In this document: positions 9,176 to 17,622 of the stretch, piece after piece
How the letters are laid out: the number at the start of each line of letters is the position of its first letter
How positions within the stretch are numbered: position 1 is the stretch's first letter
Source: Verrucomicrobiota bacterium
GTDB taxonomy: Bacteria > Verrucomicrobiota > Kiritimatiellia > CAIQIC01 > JAGNIJ01
DNA: 64,000 nt
Assembly (NCBI GenBank): GCA_022710725.1
Contig: JAKLGK010000008.1
Span: forward strand, 186,001-250,000
Direction: 5' to 3'
Translations under genes and position numbers: made by a program
The notes under the pieces: generated by a model
The model's database searches: none
Told to the model about the DNA's origin: nothing
What the model saw: the letters and a program-made list of their open reading frames with translations, nothing else

Positions 9176-9224
9176 GGTAGGGCGGCCCGGGCCGCCGCGG
9201 CGCGCTCGGCGAGCGCGCCCTACC
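9176..9224 (-). repeat. Double-hairpin intergenic element, copy 1 (inverted orientation)
   Basis: A 49-base unit begins GGTAGGGCGG and ends CGCGCCCTACC. It contains two perfect hairpins side by side: GGCGGCCCGGGCCGCC at 9181-9196 and a nine-pair stem with loop GGC at 9199-9219. Its outer ends (TAGGGCG/CGCCCTA) match the element at 32665-32726, where the two hairpin types occur in the opposite order. It lies between the stop of the molybdenum subunit and the start of ade, both on the minus strand. Confidence 0.7.
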
Positions 9225-9232
9225 GGCCGACG

Positions 9233-11560
9233 TCACGCGTTGTGTTGCTGAAGCCCGCGCCAGATCTTCTCCGGCGTGAACGGCGCCTCGCGCAGGCGGA
9301 CGCCCACGGCGTTGTAAATCGCGTTGGCGATGGCCGGGCAGGGCCCGTTGATGCCGATCTCCGACACGCTCTTCGCGCCGAACGGCCCGGTCTTCTCGTA
9401 CGTCGGCACCAGGATCGTCACCATCTCCGGCTTGTCCCGCATCGAGTAGATCTTGTAGTGCAGGAACGAGTCGTTGAGCATCCTGCCCGCGGAATTGAAC
9501 AGGTACTGCTCGGTGAGGGCGTAGCAGATGCCGTTCATGACGGCCCCTTCGACCTGTCCCTCGGCCAGCTTCGGATGAATCGCCGTGCCGCAGTCCGTCG
9601 CCGCGACGTACTTCACCACGCGGATCAGGCCCGTCTCGGTGTCCACCTCGACCTCCGCGAAGTGCGCCGCGAACGGCGGCGGGGACTTGTGGCTGATGTG
9701 CGAGGAGATGGCCGCGATCTGGAACTGGTTGGCCGCGTACAGGGAGTGCAGGGCGACGTCCTGGAACGTCACCGAGCCGCTGCCGTCCCTGGCGAAGACC
9801 TGCGCGTCCCGGATTTCCAGGTCGGCGGGCTTCTTCTCCATCATCTCCGCGGCGACGCCGAGGATCTGCTTCTTGATCTTCAGGCCCGCGTCGAGCACGG
9901 CGTTGCCGGTCAGGTAGGTCGTGCTCGAGGCGTAGGCGCCGACGTCGAACGGGGTCATGTCCGTGTCGGAGGAGTACACGAGGATCTTGTCGCTGGTCGT
10001 GCCGATGGCCTCGGCGGCGATCTGGGCGAGGACCGTGTCGCTGCCCGTGCCCAGGTCCGTCGCGCCCATCAGCAGGTTGAACGAACCGTCCTCGTTCATC
10101 TTGAGCGAGGCCGCGCCCATATCGATCTCGGGGATGCTCGAGCCCTGCATCAGGCAGCACATGCCGATGCCGCGGCGGTAGCGGCCCTTCTTCTTGCGCC
10201 AGTCGCCGCGCTTCTTCCAGCCGATCGCCTTGGCGCCCAGCCGGATGCACTTGTCCAGGCCGCAGCTCCCGATCGCCTGCTCCACGCCCGCCTTGCCCTC
10301 GCCGAGGGCGGCGAACACGGGGGAGGTCTCGCCGGAGCGGATGTGGTGGTTCGACCGCAGGACCAGCGGGTCCACGCCGATCTGCTCGGCCAGCTCGTCC
10401 ACGGCGCTCTCGACGGCGAAGGCCGCCTGGGTCGCGCCGTAGCCGCGGTACGCGCCGCCGACGGGCAGGTTGGTGTAGACCGCCGTGCCGGTGAAGTGAA
10501 CGTTCGGGGCGCGGTAGAGCGGCAGGACCTTGCTCCCGCTGTTGCAGACCACGGTCAGGGCGTGGGCGCCGTACGCGCCGGTGTTGGAAATGCAGTCCAG
10601 CCCGACCGCCGTCAGGGTGCCCTCGGGATCGGCGGCCAGGCGAACGCGGATCCTCTCCGGGTGCCGCGTGCGGCTGCTGACGAACTCCTCCTCGCGGGTG
10701 TACATCAGCAACACCGGCCGGCGCGATCGCCAGGCCAGCATGCCGACGACGTCTTCCAGCAGCACCTCCTGCTTCGCGCCGAACCCGCCGCCGATGCGCG
10801 GCTTGATCACGCGCACCTGCTGGACCGGGATATCCATCGTCTGGGCCGCGATGCGCCGGGCGTGGAACGGCACCTGGGTGCTCGTCCGGATCACCAGCCG
10901 CCCCTCGGCGTTCACGTGCGCCATCGTCACGTGCGGCTCGATGGGGCAGTGCTGGGCCATGTGGATGTAATAGGAGTTATCCAGCTTGTACGGCGCGCCG
11001 GCCATCGCCTGCTCGACGTTGCCGACGTCCATGCCGACGCGCGCGGCGATGTTCTTCTTCGGCTCGTACGGGACGGGGATCACGGCCCGGGCCTCGGGCT
11101 CGTCGTGGATCACCGGGCTGCCCTCCTTCAGGGCGGCCTCGATGGACAGGACCGGCTCCAGCCGCTCGTATTCCACCTTGATCGCCTTCACGGCGGCCTC
11201 GGCGATCTCGGGCGTCTCCGCGGCCACCGCGGCGACGCGGTCGCCGACGTAGCGGACCTTGCGGTCGAACATGAACGTGTCGTAGGGCGACGGCTCGGGG
11301 AAGCCCTGGCCGGCCGTCGTGTGCGCGATGCGCGGCACGTTGCCGTGATAGAGCACGCAGTGCACACCCGGCATCTTCTCCGCGGCGCTGATGTCGATGC
11401 TCTTGATGATCGCGTGCGCGTGCGGGCTCCAGAGGAGCTTCGCGTACAGCGCGTCCGCCGGCTTGAAGTCCGCCACGAACAGAGGCTTGCCGAGCGCCAA
11501 CGGCAGGGCATCGAGCTTCTTCACCGGCTGGTTGACTACCTTGAAGTTCTTTTTCGCCAT
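9233..11560 (-). CDS. Xanthine dehydrogenase-type molybdenum hydroxylase, Mo-cofactor-binding subunit
   Basis: The 775-residue catalytic subunit of a three-subunit molybdenum hydroxylase, probably hypoxanthine/xanthine oxidising given the neighbouring ade. I start it at the ATG at 11560 (MAKKNFKVVNQPVKKLDALP); the open frame upstream runs into the iron-sulfur gene. The N-terminal hammerhead domain (about 18-140) is followed by the Mo-pterin domain with PRIGGGFGAKQEV, VGGAYRGYGATQAAFAVE, and a late GGAYRGYG-type/GTGSDTVLAQIAAEA contact. The active-site Glu region near the C-terminus reads GAKSVSEIGINGPCPAIANA, consistent with the catalytic Glu. Substrate cannot be fixed from sequence; aldehyde- or CO-dehydrogenase relatives share the architecture. 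The three genes are in the order FAD, 2Fe-2S, Mo. Confidence 0.9.
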   Translation of the reverse strand: MAKKNFKVVNQPVKKLDALPLALGKPLFVADFKPADALYAKLLWSPHAHAIIKSIDISAAEKMPGVHCVLYHGNVPRIAHTTAGQGFPEPSPYDTFMFDRKVRYVGDRVAAVAAETPEIAEAAVKAIKVEYERLEPVLSIEAALKEGSPVIHDEPEARAVIPVPYEPKKNIAARVGMDVGNVEQAMAGAPYKLDNSYYIHMAQHCPIEPHVTMAHVNAEGRLVIRTSTQVPFHARRIAAQTMDIPVQQVRVIKPRIGGGFGAKQEVLLEDVVGMLAWRSRRPVLLMYTREEEFVSSRTRHPERIRVRLAADPEGTLTAVGLDCISNTGAYGAHALTVVCNSGSKVLPLYRAPNVHFTGTAVYTNLPVGGAYRGYGATQAAFAVESAVDELAEQIGVDPLVLRSNHHIRSGETSPVFAALGEGKAGVEQAIGSCGLDKCIRLGAKAIGWKKRGDWRKKKGRYRRGIGMCCLMQGSSIPEIDMGAASLKMNEDGSFNLLMGATDLGTGSDTVLAQIAAEAIGTTSDKILVYSSDTDMTPFDVGAYASSTTYLTGNAVLDAGLKIKKQILGVAAEMMEKKPADLEIRDAQVFARDGSGSVTFQDVALHSLYAANQFQIAAISSHISHKSPPPFAAHFAEVEVDTETGLIRVVKYVAATDCGTAIHPKLAEGQVEGAVMNGICYALTEQYLFNSAGRMLNDSFLHYKIYSMRDKPEMVTILVPTYEKTGPFGAKSVSEIGINGPCPAIANAIYNAVGVRLREAPFTPEKIWRGLQQHNA

Positions 11561-11580
11561 GGTCGTTCTCCCGGATGCCG

Positions 11581-12063
11581 TCAGGCCTGCGCCGGCTTGT
11601 TCGCGTCGCGCACGTTCCGCAGCGCCGTCCAGATCTTCTCGTAGCCCGTGCAGCGGCAGAGGTTCCCGTCCGTGTGGACCCGGATGTCCTCGTCGCTCGC
11701 GGCGGGGTTCTCCTCGAACATCGCCTTGGCGGACATGACGAGGCCGGGCGTGCAGTAGCCGCACTGGACCGCGCCCGCGTCGACCAGCGCCTGCTGGATC
11801 GGGTGGACCCGGTCGAAGTCGCCGACGCCCTCGATGGTCACGACGTTCCGGCCGTGGGCCAGGAAGGCCGGCATGATGCAGGACAGCACCGCGCGGCCGT
11901 CCACGTTGACCGTGCACGCGCCGCAGGTGCCCTCGTCGCAGCCTTCCTTGGTGCCGGTCAGGCCCGAGCGGCGCAGCAGCTTCACCAGCAGCTCGCCGGG
12001 GGCGATCTGGAAATCCCGCTTCTTTCCGTTCAGCGTGAAGGTGATGGTCCTGGTGGTGCTCAT
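11581..12063 (-). CDS. Xanthine dehydrogenase-type (2Fe-2S)-binding subunit
   Basis: A 160-residue electron-transfer subunit with two [2Fe-2S] clusters. The plant-ferredoxin-like N-terminal domain has KEGCDEGTCGACTVNVDG (about 39-56), with the fourth Cys in VLSCI. The C-terminal all-helical domain has VQCGYCTPGLVMSAK (about 99-113) and the paired NLCRCTGYEKI (about 134-144). All eight cluster cysteines are present. It passes electrons from the molybdenum centre to the FAD subunit. Its start overlaps the FAD-subunit stop by ATGA, and 20 bases separate it from the molybdenum subunit, so the three are one operon. Confidence 0.95.
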   Translation of the reverse strand: MSTTRTITFTLNGKKRDFQIAPGELLVKLLRRSGLTGTKEGCDEGTCGACTVNVDGRAVLSCIMPAFLAHGRNVVTIEGVGDFDRVHPIQQALVDAGAVQCGYCTPGLVMSAKAMFEENPAASDEDIRVHTDGNLCRCTGYEKIWTALRNVRDANKPAQA

Positions 12064-12905
12064 GATGCCTGCTCCTTCGCCTGCGCCCAGGCCTCGACCA
12101 GGGCGTCGCCCAGCGTAACGGCCGCCAGCCGCCCGATGTATTCGGCGGACATGCCCTCGGCCTCCTTGAATTTCAGGCCCGACAGCCCGTTCAGCGCGGC
12201 CTCGCGCAGCAGCCCCTCGGAGGCCTTCTTCCCGGCGAGCGCGGCCTCCACGGCGGCACAGCGGGCCGGGAACGGCACCGCGGCGCTCAACGCCGCGCGG
12301 GCGGAGCGTATGCCCCCGCCGTCCAATTGCAGGCAGGCCGCCGCCGTCGCCAGGCTGAAGCCCGTTGCCGTCTGCCGCACCTTCTTGTAGCCGAAGCCCG
12401 CGCCCGCGCCGACGGCGGGCACCCGGATATGCGTGAGCAGGTCGCCGCCCCGGAACAGGCGGGCGGGTTGGGATGAGAAGAACTCGTCGGCGGTCATTTC
12501 CTTCTCCTGCGCGCCCCGGATCACCAGCCCGGCGCCCAGCGCCAGCAGGGCCGCCGGGAAATCGGACCAGGGGAACACGCGGCAGATATTGCCGCCGAGC
12601 GTCGATTCGTTGCGAATCTGCTGGGAGGAGAGCGTCAGGGCCACGCGGTCGAGGACCCAGCCGGGCTCATGGCGCTTCTGGAGCGCCGCCACGCGGGTGG
12701 CCGCGCCGATGCGGAAGGCGTCCCCGTCCCGGCGGATGCCGTCCAGGCCGAGCCGGTTCAGGTCCACCGCGGTCATCGGCTGATCCTCGGGAATGAAGAC
12801 CAGCGAGGTGGCGCCGGCCACGGGGAGCGCCGCGGGGCCGAGATCCCGGAGCGCGGCCAGGGCTTCGTCCAGGCGCGTGGGTATCTTGAAATCGGTAATC
12901 TTCAC
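12060..12905 (-). CDS. Xanthine dehydrogenase-type FAD-binding subunit
   Basis: A 281-residue protein of the molybdopterin dehydrogenase FAD-binding family (CoxM/XdhB-like). The FAD contacts are AGATSLVF at about 31-38 and QIRNESTLGGNICRVFPWSD near 96-115, where TLGGN is the family hallmark. The CO-dehydrogenase flavoprotein C-terminal domain covers about 165-275. I choose the GTG at 12905 because GGAGG sits seven bases upstream; a TTG ten codons earlier is possible but lacks a site. This is the first gene of the operon and lies behind a good sigma-70 promoter. No xdhC-like cofactor-insertion gene is nearby. Confidence 0.92.
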   Translation of the reverse strand: MKITDFKIPTRLDEALAALRDLGPAALPVAGATSLVFIPEDQPMTAVDLNRLGLDGIRRDGDAFRIGAATRVAALQKRHEPGWVLDRVALTLSSQQIRNESTLGGNICRVFPWSDFPAALLALGAGLVIRGAQEKEMTADEFFSSQPARLFRGGDLLTHIRVPAVGAGAGFGYKKVRQTATGFSLATAAACLQLDGGGIRSARAALSAAVPFPARCAAVEAALAGKKASEGLLREAALNGLSGLKFKEAEGMSAEYIGRLAAVTLGDALVEAWAQAKEQAS

Positions 12906-12980
12906 GCTGTGTCCTCCGAGTGTCTGTTCCGTCAATCGAGGCCGGTGATGGGCCGGCGGCGCCTATGAATCCAGCATCGT

Positions 12981-13010
12981 CTTATACCCCAGCCGGTTAG
13001 CCCCTGTCAT
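12981..13010 (-). promoter_or_regulatory. Candidate sigma-70 promoter of the molybdenum hydroxylase operon
   Basis: On the minus strand, ATGACA (13010-13005) is followed after 18 bases by TATAAG (12986-12981). This leaves a leader of about 70 bases before the GTG at 12905. The leader contains a small GCCGG/CCGGC hairpin near 12942-12958. Confidence 0.55.
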
Positions 13011-13028
13011 CAGAAAAGACCGCCCGGA

Positions 13029-14219
13029 TCAGGGCGCGCGCGCGCGGGGCGCGTCGTGGGGCGGTTGCTTCGCGCCGGGGAGCCGCGCCTCCACGAGGCG
13101 GGCGCGCTCGATGCGCCGGGCGATGGAGGGATGGCTGTACAGCAGGAACTCCAGCCAGGCCGCGGGGCGCCGCACGGCCAGGTTCTGCGCGGCCAGCTTG
13201 TTGAGCGAGGAAACGAGGGGGGCCGCCGAGCCCGTCGACCGCACGGCGTACTCGTCCGCGGCGAGCTCCCGGCGCCGGGAGTAGGCGTTGGAGAAGGGCA
13301 TCGCGACGAGGGAGAACAGGAAGAGGCAGAAGACCAGGAGGGGGAACGAGCCGATGTCGTCCGGGCCGCCGAAGCGGAAGGCGACGACCAGCCCCTTGAG
13401 CGCGGCCTGGGCGATGAAGAAGCCGAGGGCGGCCAGGACCGTGCCTGCCGTGATCAGGCGCGCGATGTCGCTGTGCCGGTAATGCCCCAGCTCGTGCGCG
13501 AGGATGGCCAGGATTTCGTCCCGGCCGTATCCCTTCAACAGCGTGTCGCCCAGCAGGATGCGACGGGTCCGGCCCAGACCGGCCAGCGCGGCGTTGGCGG
13601 CCTCGGTCTTTTCCTCCAGTCCCCAGCGGAACACCCCGACCACCCGGACGCCCGACTGCCGGGCCAGGTCCTCGGCCGCCGCCACGATCTCCGGGCTCTC
13701 GAGCGGCTCGATCTTGTGGAACAGCGGCAGGATCAGGACGGGCGCCAGGGACGAGAGGACGACGGCGAACAGCACGTAGAACGCCGTCGCCCAGACCCAC
13801 CACGAGCCGGGCAGAAAATGGAGAAACGCGTAGATCGCGCTGAAGAAGACGATGCCGAGCAGCAGTTCCAGGCCGAGCGATTTGAGGTAATCGAGGAACC
13901 AGCCCTCGGGCGTCTGGTGCGACAGGCCATAGCGCCGTTCGACGGCGTAGTCGCCGAAGTAGCTCAAGGGGAACATCAGCGCCGAGAAGCCGAACAGCGT
14001 GATCAGCGTGTAGAGCGCGTTGACCACCGGCCACCAGCCGCCGAACCGCGCGCGCAGCCCTTCCGCCAGCAGGGTCGAGGCGCCGGTCAGCAGGTAGGCC
14101 CAGAGGAGGCCCAGCGTGAGCGCGAGCCGCAGCAGGAACAGGCGGTTATGAATGGCCTCATACTGCTGCGCGCGCAGGTCGTCGTCCGGCGGGGAGGCCG
14201 GGGCTGGGTCGTCGCTCAT
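13029..14219 (-). CDS. M48 family metalloprotease, Ste24/CAAX protease 1-like
   Basis: A 396-residue integral membrane zinc protease. The HExxH zinc motif is in ILAILAHELGHYRHSDI at about 240-256, and the third-ligand Glu region ELAADEYAVRSTG is near 325. Several hydrophobic segments lie before and after it. QTPEGWFLDYLKSLGLELLLG in the N-terminal half is characteristic of Ste24-type enzymes and not of HtpX. In bacteria these are generally taken to be membrane-protein quality-control proteases, because CAAX prenylation is absent. The gene starts ten bases after the parB stop, so the two probably share a transcript. Confidence 0.92.
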   Translation of the reverse strand: MSDDPAPASPPDDDLRAQQYEAIHNRLFLLRLALTLGLLWAYLLTGASTLLAEGLRARFGGWWPVVNALYTLITLFGFSALMFPLSYFGDYAVERRYGLSHQTPEGWFLDYLKSLGLELLLGIVFFSAIYAFLHFLPGSWWVWATAFYVLFAVVLSSLAPVLILPLFHKIEPLESPEIVAAAEDLARQSGVRVVGVFRWGLEEKTEAANAALAGLGRTRRILLGDTLLKGYGRDEILAILAHELGHYRHSDIARLITAGTVLAALGFFIAQAALKGLVVAFRFGGPDDIGSFPLLVFCLFLFSLVAMPFSNAYSRRRELAADEYAVRSTGSAAPLVSSLNKLAAQNLAVRRPAAWLEFLLYSHPSIARRIERARLVEARLPGAKQPPHDAPRARAP

Positions 14220-14229
14220 GGCCGGACCT

Positions 14230-15135
14230 CTACAGGTTTTCCGAGAGCCCCAGGAGGGTCAACAGACGGTCCAGTTCGTCGTTGGTGTAGAACTCGATCG
14301 TGATGTTGCCCTTCGCCTTGCGGCCGTTCGCAAGGGTCCGGCAGGGCAGGACGTGGACCGACGTGCCGAAGTGCTGGTGCAGGCGGTCGGTGAGCGACTC
14401 CAGGTAGCTCTCGGGAAGGTCGGAGCGCTCGGCGCGGGGCTTGCGCGGCATGCGGCGCAGCCGATCGACCAGTTTTTCCAGGGCCCGGACGGACAGCCCC
14501 TCCTTGAGCGTGCGGACCGCCAGCAGCTCCCGCTCGTGCGGGATCTCCAGGCCCAGCAGCACCTTGGCGTGGCCGGCGGACAGCGCGCCTTCCGCGACTT
14601 TCTGCTTCACGGAATCCGGCAGTTCCAGCAGCCGCAGCGAGTTGGCGACCGTTGCGCGGGCCTTGCCGACGCGCTGCGAGATCTGCTCCTGCGTCATCTC
14701 GAATTTCTCGGTCAGCGTCCGGTAGCCCTCGGCCTCCTCGATGAGGTTCAGGTCTTCGCGCTGCAGGTTCTCGATCAGGGCCAGTTCCAGGGCCTCGCGG
14801 TCCGAGACCTCCATAATCCGCGCCGGCACCTCGCGCAACTCCGCGGCCTGGGCCGCCCGGAGCCGGCGCTCGCCGGCGATGAGCTCGTAGTGGTCCTCGA
14901 CGCGCCGCACCAGCAGCGGCTGGAGCACGCCGTGCTCGCGGATGGAGTGGGCGAGGTCCTCGATGGCTTCCGGCCTCATCTCGTGCCGCGGCTGCCAGGG
15001 GCTCTTGTGGATCTGGTCCACGGGCAGCTTGACGATGCCGCGCTCGCCCTCCGCGGCGGGCGCCGGCTCCGGCGGCGGGGTATCCTTGATCAGCGCGCTC
15101 AGGCCGCGTCCGAGGCCTATGTGCTTGGCTGCCAT
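14230..15135 (-). CDS. parB: Chromosome partitioning protein ParB
   Basis: A 301-residue ParB/Spo0J CTPase clamp that binds parS and helps segregate chromosomes. It starts with the usual AAKHIGLGRGLSALI. The CTP-binding ParB-like nuclease fold spans about 40-125, with SPWQPR and the GERRLRAAQ motif (about 91-99). The central HTH DNA-binding domain spans about 135-215, with ISQRVGKARATVANSLRLL, and a dimerisation domain ends the protein. ParA normally sits directly upstream, but here rsmI is upstream and no parA is present in the window. I did not find a clear parS (TGTTTCACGTGAAACA-like) site. Confidence 0.95.
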   Translation of the reverse strand: MAAKHIGLGRGLSALIKDTPPPEPAPAAEGERGIVKLPVDQIHKSPWQPRHEMRPEAIEDLAHSIREHGVLQPLLVRRVEDHYELIAGERRLRAAQAAELREVPARIMEVSDREALELALIENLQREDLNLIEEAEGYRTLTEKFEMTQEQISQRVGKARATVANSLRLLELPDSVKQKVAEGALSAGHAKVLLGLEIPHERELLAVRTLKEGLSVRALEKLVDRLRRMPRKPRAERSDLPESYLESLTDRLHQHFGTSVHVLPCRTLANGRKAKGNITIEFYTNDELDRLLTLLGLSENL

Positions 15136-15169
15136 GTTGCGGATAGCCTGTCCGCGCCGCCCCGAAAAA

Positions 15170-15898
15170 TCAACACTTTCCTTCCGCCGGACCGTCGGGC
15201 GGTGCGTCGTCCGGTTCGTCGTGCCGTCCGGCGGGCGCCACGACGAGGACCAGCTCGCCCTTCACGGCGCGGCCTGCGAAGGCGGCCCGGAGTTCCGCCG
15301 GCGTGCCCGTGCGGCATTCCTCGAACTGCTTGGTCAGCTCACGCCCGAGGAAAACGGGCCGCGCGCCGGCGACGGCCTCCAGTTCCTCCAGCAGGCGGAG
15401 GAGCCGGAACGGCGATTCGAAGAGGACGAACGGCTCGTGGCGGGCCGCCAGTTCCTCGAGCCGGCGCCGCCGGGCGCCGCTTTTCCGGGGCAGGAACCCG
15501 GCGAAGGTGAAGCCCGCGCCGCCGAAGCCGCAGAGGGCCACGGCCGCCGTCACGGCGGACGGGCCCGGCACGCAGGTGGCCGGCAGGCCGGCCGCGCGGC
15601 AGGCGGCGACCACGCGGCTGCCGGGGTCGGATACGCCCGGCATCCCGGAGTCGGTGACCAGCGCCACCGCGCCGCCGGCCCGGATGCGGTCGAGAATCGC
15701 ATCCGTCCGCGAGGCCTCGTTGAAGCGGTGACAGCTGAAGAGGCGCGCCGGGATGCCGTGGCGCTCCAGCAGGACGCGCGTGTGCCGCGTGTCCTCGGCG
15801 ACGACCAGGTCCGCCTGCCGAAGGGTGTCCAGCGCGCGCAGCGTGATGTCCTGCAGGTGGCCGATCGGCGTGCCGACGATGTACAGCCCGGGCTCCAT
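15170..15898 (-). CDS. rsmI: 16S rRNA (cytidine1402-2'-O)-methyltransferase
   Basis: A 242-residue tetrapyrrole-methylase-fold enzyme that 2'-O-methylates C1402 of 16S rRNA. It begins GLYIVGTPIGHLQDITLRAL, the family N-terminus, followed by VVAEDTRHTRVLLERHGI, the conserved LVTDSGMPGVSDPG loop (about 84-97) and GPSAVTAAVALCGF near 120. It is somewhat short at the C-terminus, which is common outside Proteobacteria. I start at the ATG at 15898; an ATG 12 codons upstream would add a non-conserved tail. No strong ribosome site is visible. Confidence 0.93.
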   Translation of the reverse strand: MEPGLYIVGTPIGHLQDITLRALDTLRQADLVVAEDTRHTRVLLERHGIPARLFSCHRFNEASRTDAILDRIRAGGAVALVTDSGMPGVSDPGSRVVAACRAAGLPATCVPGPSAVTAAVALCGFGGAGFTFAGFLPRKSGARRRRLEELAARHEPFVLFESPFRLLRLLEELEAVAGARPVFLGRELTKQFEECRTGTPAELRAAFAGRAVKGELVLVVAPAGRHDEPDDAPPDGPAEGKC

Positions 15899-15950
15899 GG
15901 CCGTCAGTGTAGGACGGCCCGGCAGGCCGGCCAATCGAAAACGGGGCCGC

Positions 15951-16568
15951 CTACCACATCACGGCCGCGCCGCCGCCCAGGACGAGGCCGCCCTCCAGGA
16001 TCCGGGCCTCGATATGAATGGAGACGGTTTCCGCCAGGACCGCCTTGAGGCCGACAGGGATCTGGAGGACCGGCGCCGGGCCCTTGTAGGTCTCGTCGGT
16101 TTCACCCTCTTCCCCCGGGATCCGGCCGTCGACGTACGCGATGCCGAGGCCCAGGCCGAGGTAGGGATGGACGACCCACTCGGGCATGATGTCCCACATG
16201 AAGTTGGCGGAAAGGCCGATGAGGTCGAGCGACGCCTCGCCCTCGCGCCGGTCCCCCCAGTCGTCCTCGTCGTCCAGCCAGCGGCCGTCGCCGGACAGGG
16301 TGCCGTAGTCGAGGCTGTAGACGACGCTGAACACGCCCGTCGAGCCGGATTCGCCGAGGGGACAGAACGTGATCCCGAAGGTCTCGCCGTCCACGGAGGG
16401 ATGCTCGTCGAGGAACTGGTCGAGCCAGGCATTCGGCACGCTCCATACGCCGCCGCGCAGGCCGAGGCTCCACTGGGGTGAAGTGGAAAACTCCTGGGCC
16501 CCCGCGGGGGCCGACGACATCAGGGCGGCGAACAGGACCAACGCGGCCATGCTTCCAATTCTCTTCAT
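15951..16568 (-). CDS. Predicted outer-membrane beta-barrel protein, unknown function
   Basis: A 205-residue exported protein. The ATG at 16568 has AAGGA six bases upstream and opens a signal peptide (MKRIGSMAALVLFAALMSSA, cleavage at AGA-Q). The mature part alternates hydrophobic and polar residues, with glycine-rich turns (LGLRGGVWS, YLGLGLGIAYVDG) and a final strand LVLGGGAAVMW ending in an aromatic residue, as in a beta-signal. No enzymatic motif is visible. It is the last gene of a minus-strand run of envelope genes (15951-18276), but a terminator upstream suggests it is transcribed on its own. Confidence 0.7.
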   Translation of the reverse strand: MKRIGSMAALVLFAALMSSAPAGAQEFSTSPQWSLGLRGGVWSVPNAWLDQFLDEHPSVDGETFGITFCPLGESGSTGVFSVVYSLDYGTLSGDGRWLDDEDDWGDRREGEASLDLIGLSANFMWDIMPEWVVHPYLGLGLGIAYVDGRIPGEEGETDETYKGPAPVLQIPVGLKAVLAETVSIHIEARILEGGLVLGGGAAVMW

Positions 16569-16602
16569 CTGAATTCCTTTCCGAGTTTCGTGAAACCTGA
16601 AG

Positions 16603-16646
16603 AAAAGCGGCGCGGATGGCAAGCGCGATCTGGGCGCGCCGCTTTT
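16603..16646 (-). terminator. Intrinsic terminator after the gene at 16648-17574
   Basis: AAAAGCGGCGCG (16603-16614) and CGCGCCGCTTTT (16635-16646) form a perfect 12-pair stem with a 20-base loop. On the minus strand it starts two bases after the stop codon of the upstream gene and ends in TTTT, the form of a Rho-independent terminator. Confidence 0.75.
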
Positions 16647-16647
16647 T

Positions 16648-17574
16648 TTACAGCCACGGCGGGTCGCCGAACACGGTTTCGATCTGGAGCGTCAGGCCGG
16701 GGGTAACCTGGAAGTCGCGATCGCTCGGCAACTCCACGAAGGGGCCCACCTGGAGGAAGAGCCAGTCCCGGGACACGCGACGGCGGTATTTGAAGGTCAT
16801 GCGCGTTTTGCCCAGCGACAGGCGCGGGTCGGTGTAGCCCTCCGTGAGCCAGTCGAGCCCGACGGCGCGCCGCGGGGAGAAGTAGTGCCAAAGGGAAAAC
16901 GACTGCGACCAGTCCACGCCCGTGCTGATCTCGGACCACGTGGCGGCGGAGGTGGAGCGGGCGAAGGTCTTGGGCGCGAGCTTGCTCTCCATCTCGAACC
17001 GCGTGGTTTCCCCCCAGCCGTGCCGCGGGCTCCAGTACAGGTACTGGATGACGCGGCTGGCCACCGGATCCTCGGTCAGCCGGTAGCGCCACCGGAGTCG
17101 CAGGTAGGGGTCCGGCTCGGGATAGAACCGCAGCCCGGCGTCCCCGCTCAACCGGGCGCGCGCCTCCTCCTCGATCACGTAGCGCAACGCGGCCTGGCGG
17201 ACGTCGTCCTGGCTGGAAAACTGGCCGGGCACGCCGTACTGCGCCGCGTCCTCGTCGTCGAAGAAGGAGAACACGAGCCCGAGCCGGCGGCTGAACTGGG
17301 GCAGCCGCAACTTGGCATTCAGCCTTAATTTGAACAGGGGCGAATCGCCCTCCCGGAACTCCACGAGGGGCGTCAGGCGGACGCGGTTGCCCATGCGCTC
17401 CTCCTCGACCGGGACGTTGCCGAAGAAGGAATCGATCCAGCGGCTCAAGTGCCCGACGCCGTGCGAGAGCCCGTCGTGCCAATGGTCGGCGATCGTGTCC
17501 TCCGCGGCGGGGGCCGGCCCGGCGCGGAAGAAGGCGGCGGCCAGCAGGCACAGGATGGGCGTCCGCGTCCTCAT
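16648..17574 (-). CDS. Exported, probably outer-membrane, protein of unknown function
   Basis: A 308-residue protein with a signal peptide (MRTRTPILCLLAAAFFRAGP, cleavage near APA-A). After a DSFFGN-type segment at about 48-53 it consists of alternating amphipathic stretches rich in Arg/Leu/Tyr with short acidic turns (LRFYPEPDPYLRLRWRYRLTED). That pattern suits a 12-16 strand barrel. I do not recognise a named family. It lies 48 bases after the gene at 17623-18276 on the same strand and is followed by a strong hairpin terminator, so the two may be co-transcribed. Confidence 0.65.
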   Translation of the reverse strand: MRTRTPILCLLAAAFFRAGPAPAAEDTIADHWHDGLSHGVGHLSRWIDSFFGNVPVEEERMGNRVRLTPLVEFREGDSPLFKLRLNAKLRLPQFSRRLGLVFSFFDDEDAAQYGVPGQFSSQDDVRQAALRYVIEEEARARLSGDAGLRFYPEPDPYLRLRWRYRLTEDPVASRVIQYLYWSPRHGWGETTRFEMESKLAPKTFARSTSAATWSEISTGVDWSQSFSLWHYFSPRRAVGLDWLTEGYTDPRLSLGKTRMTFKYRRRVSRDWLFLQVGPFVELPSDRDFQVTPGLTLQIETVFGDPPWL

Positions 17575-17622
17575 GAGACATCCCGCGCGGGAAGACCTCT
17601 CCCCCGATGGCCCGGCGGCGGG

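Noticed and set aside
8834..11644. A 936-codon plus-strand frame opposite the molybdenum-hydroxylase genes
   Set aside because: Antisense shadow; the minus strand encodes clear conserved proteins.
15136..15169. Expected parA next to parB
   Set aside because: The adjacent gene is rsmI, and no ParA Walker ATPase occurs in the window. It may simply be elsewhere in the genome.
15901..15957. GTAGGACGGCCC...GGGGCCGCCTAC resembling the double-hairpin element
   Set aside because: The ends match imperfectly, the right part is the coding end of the barrel gene, and no internal hairpins of the element type are present.
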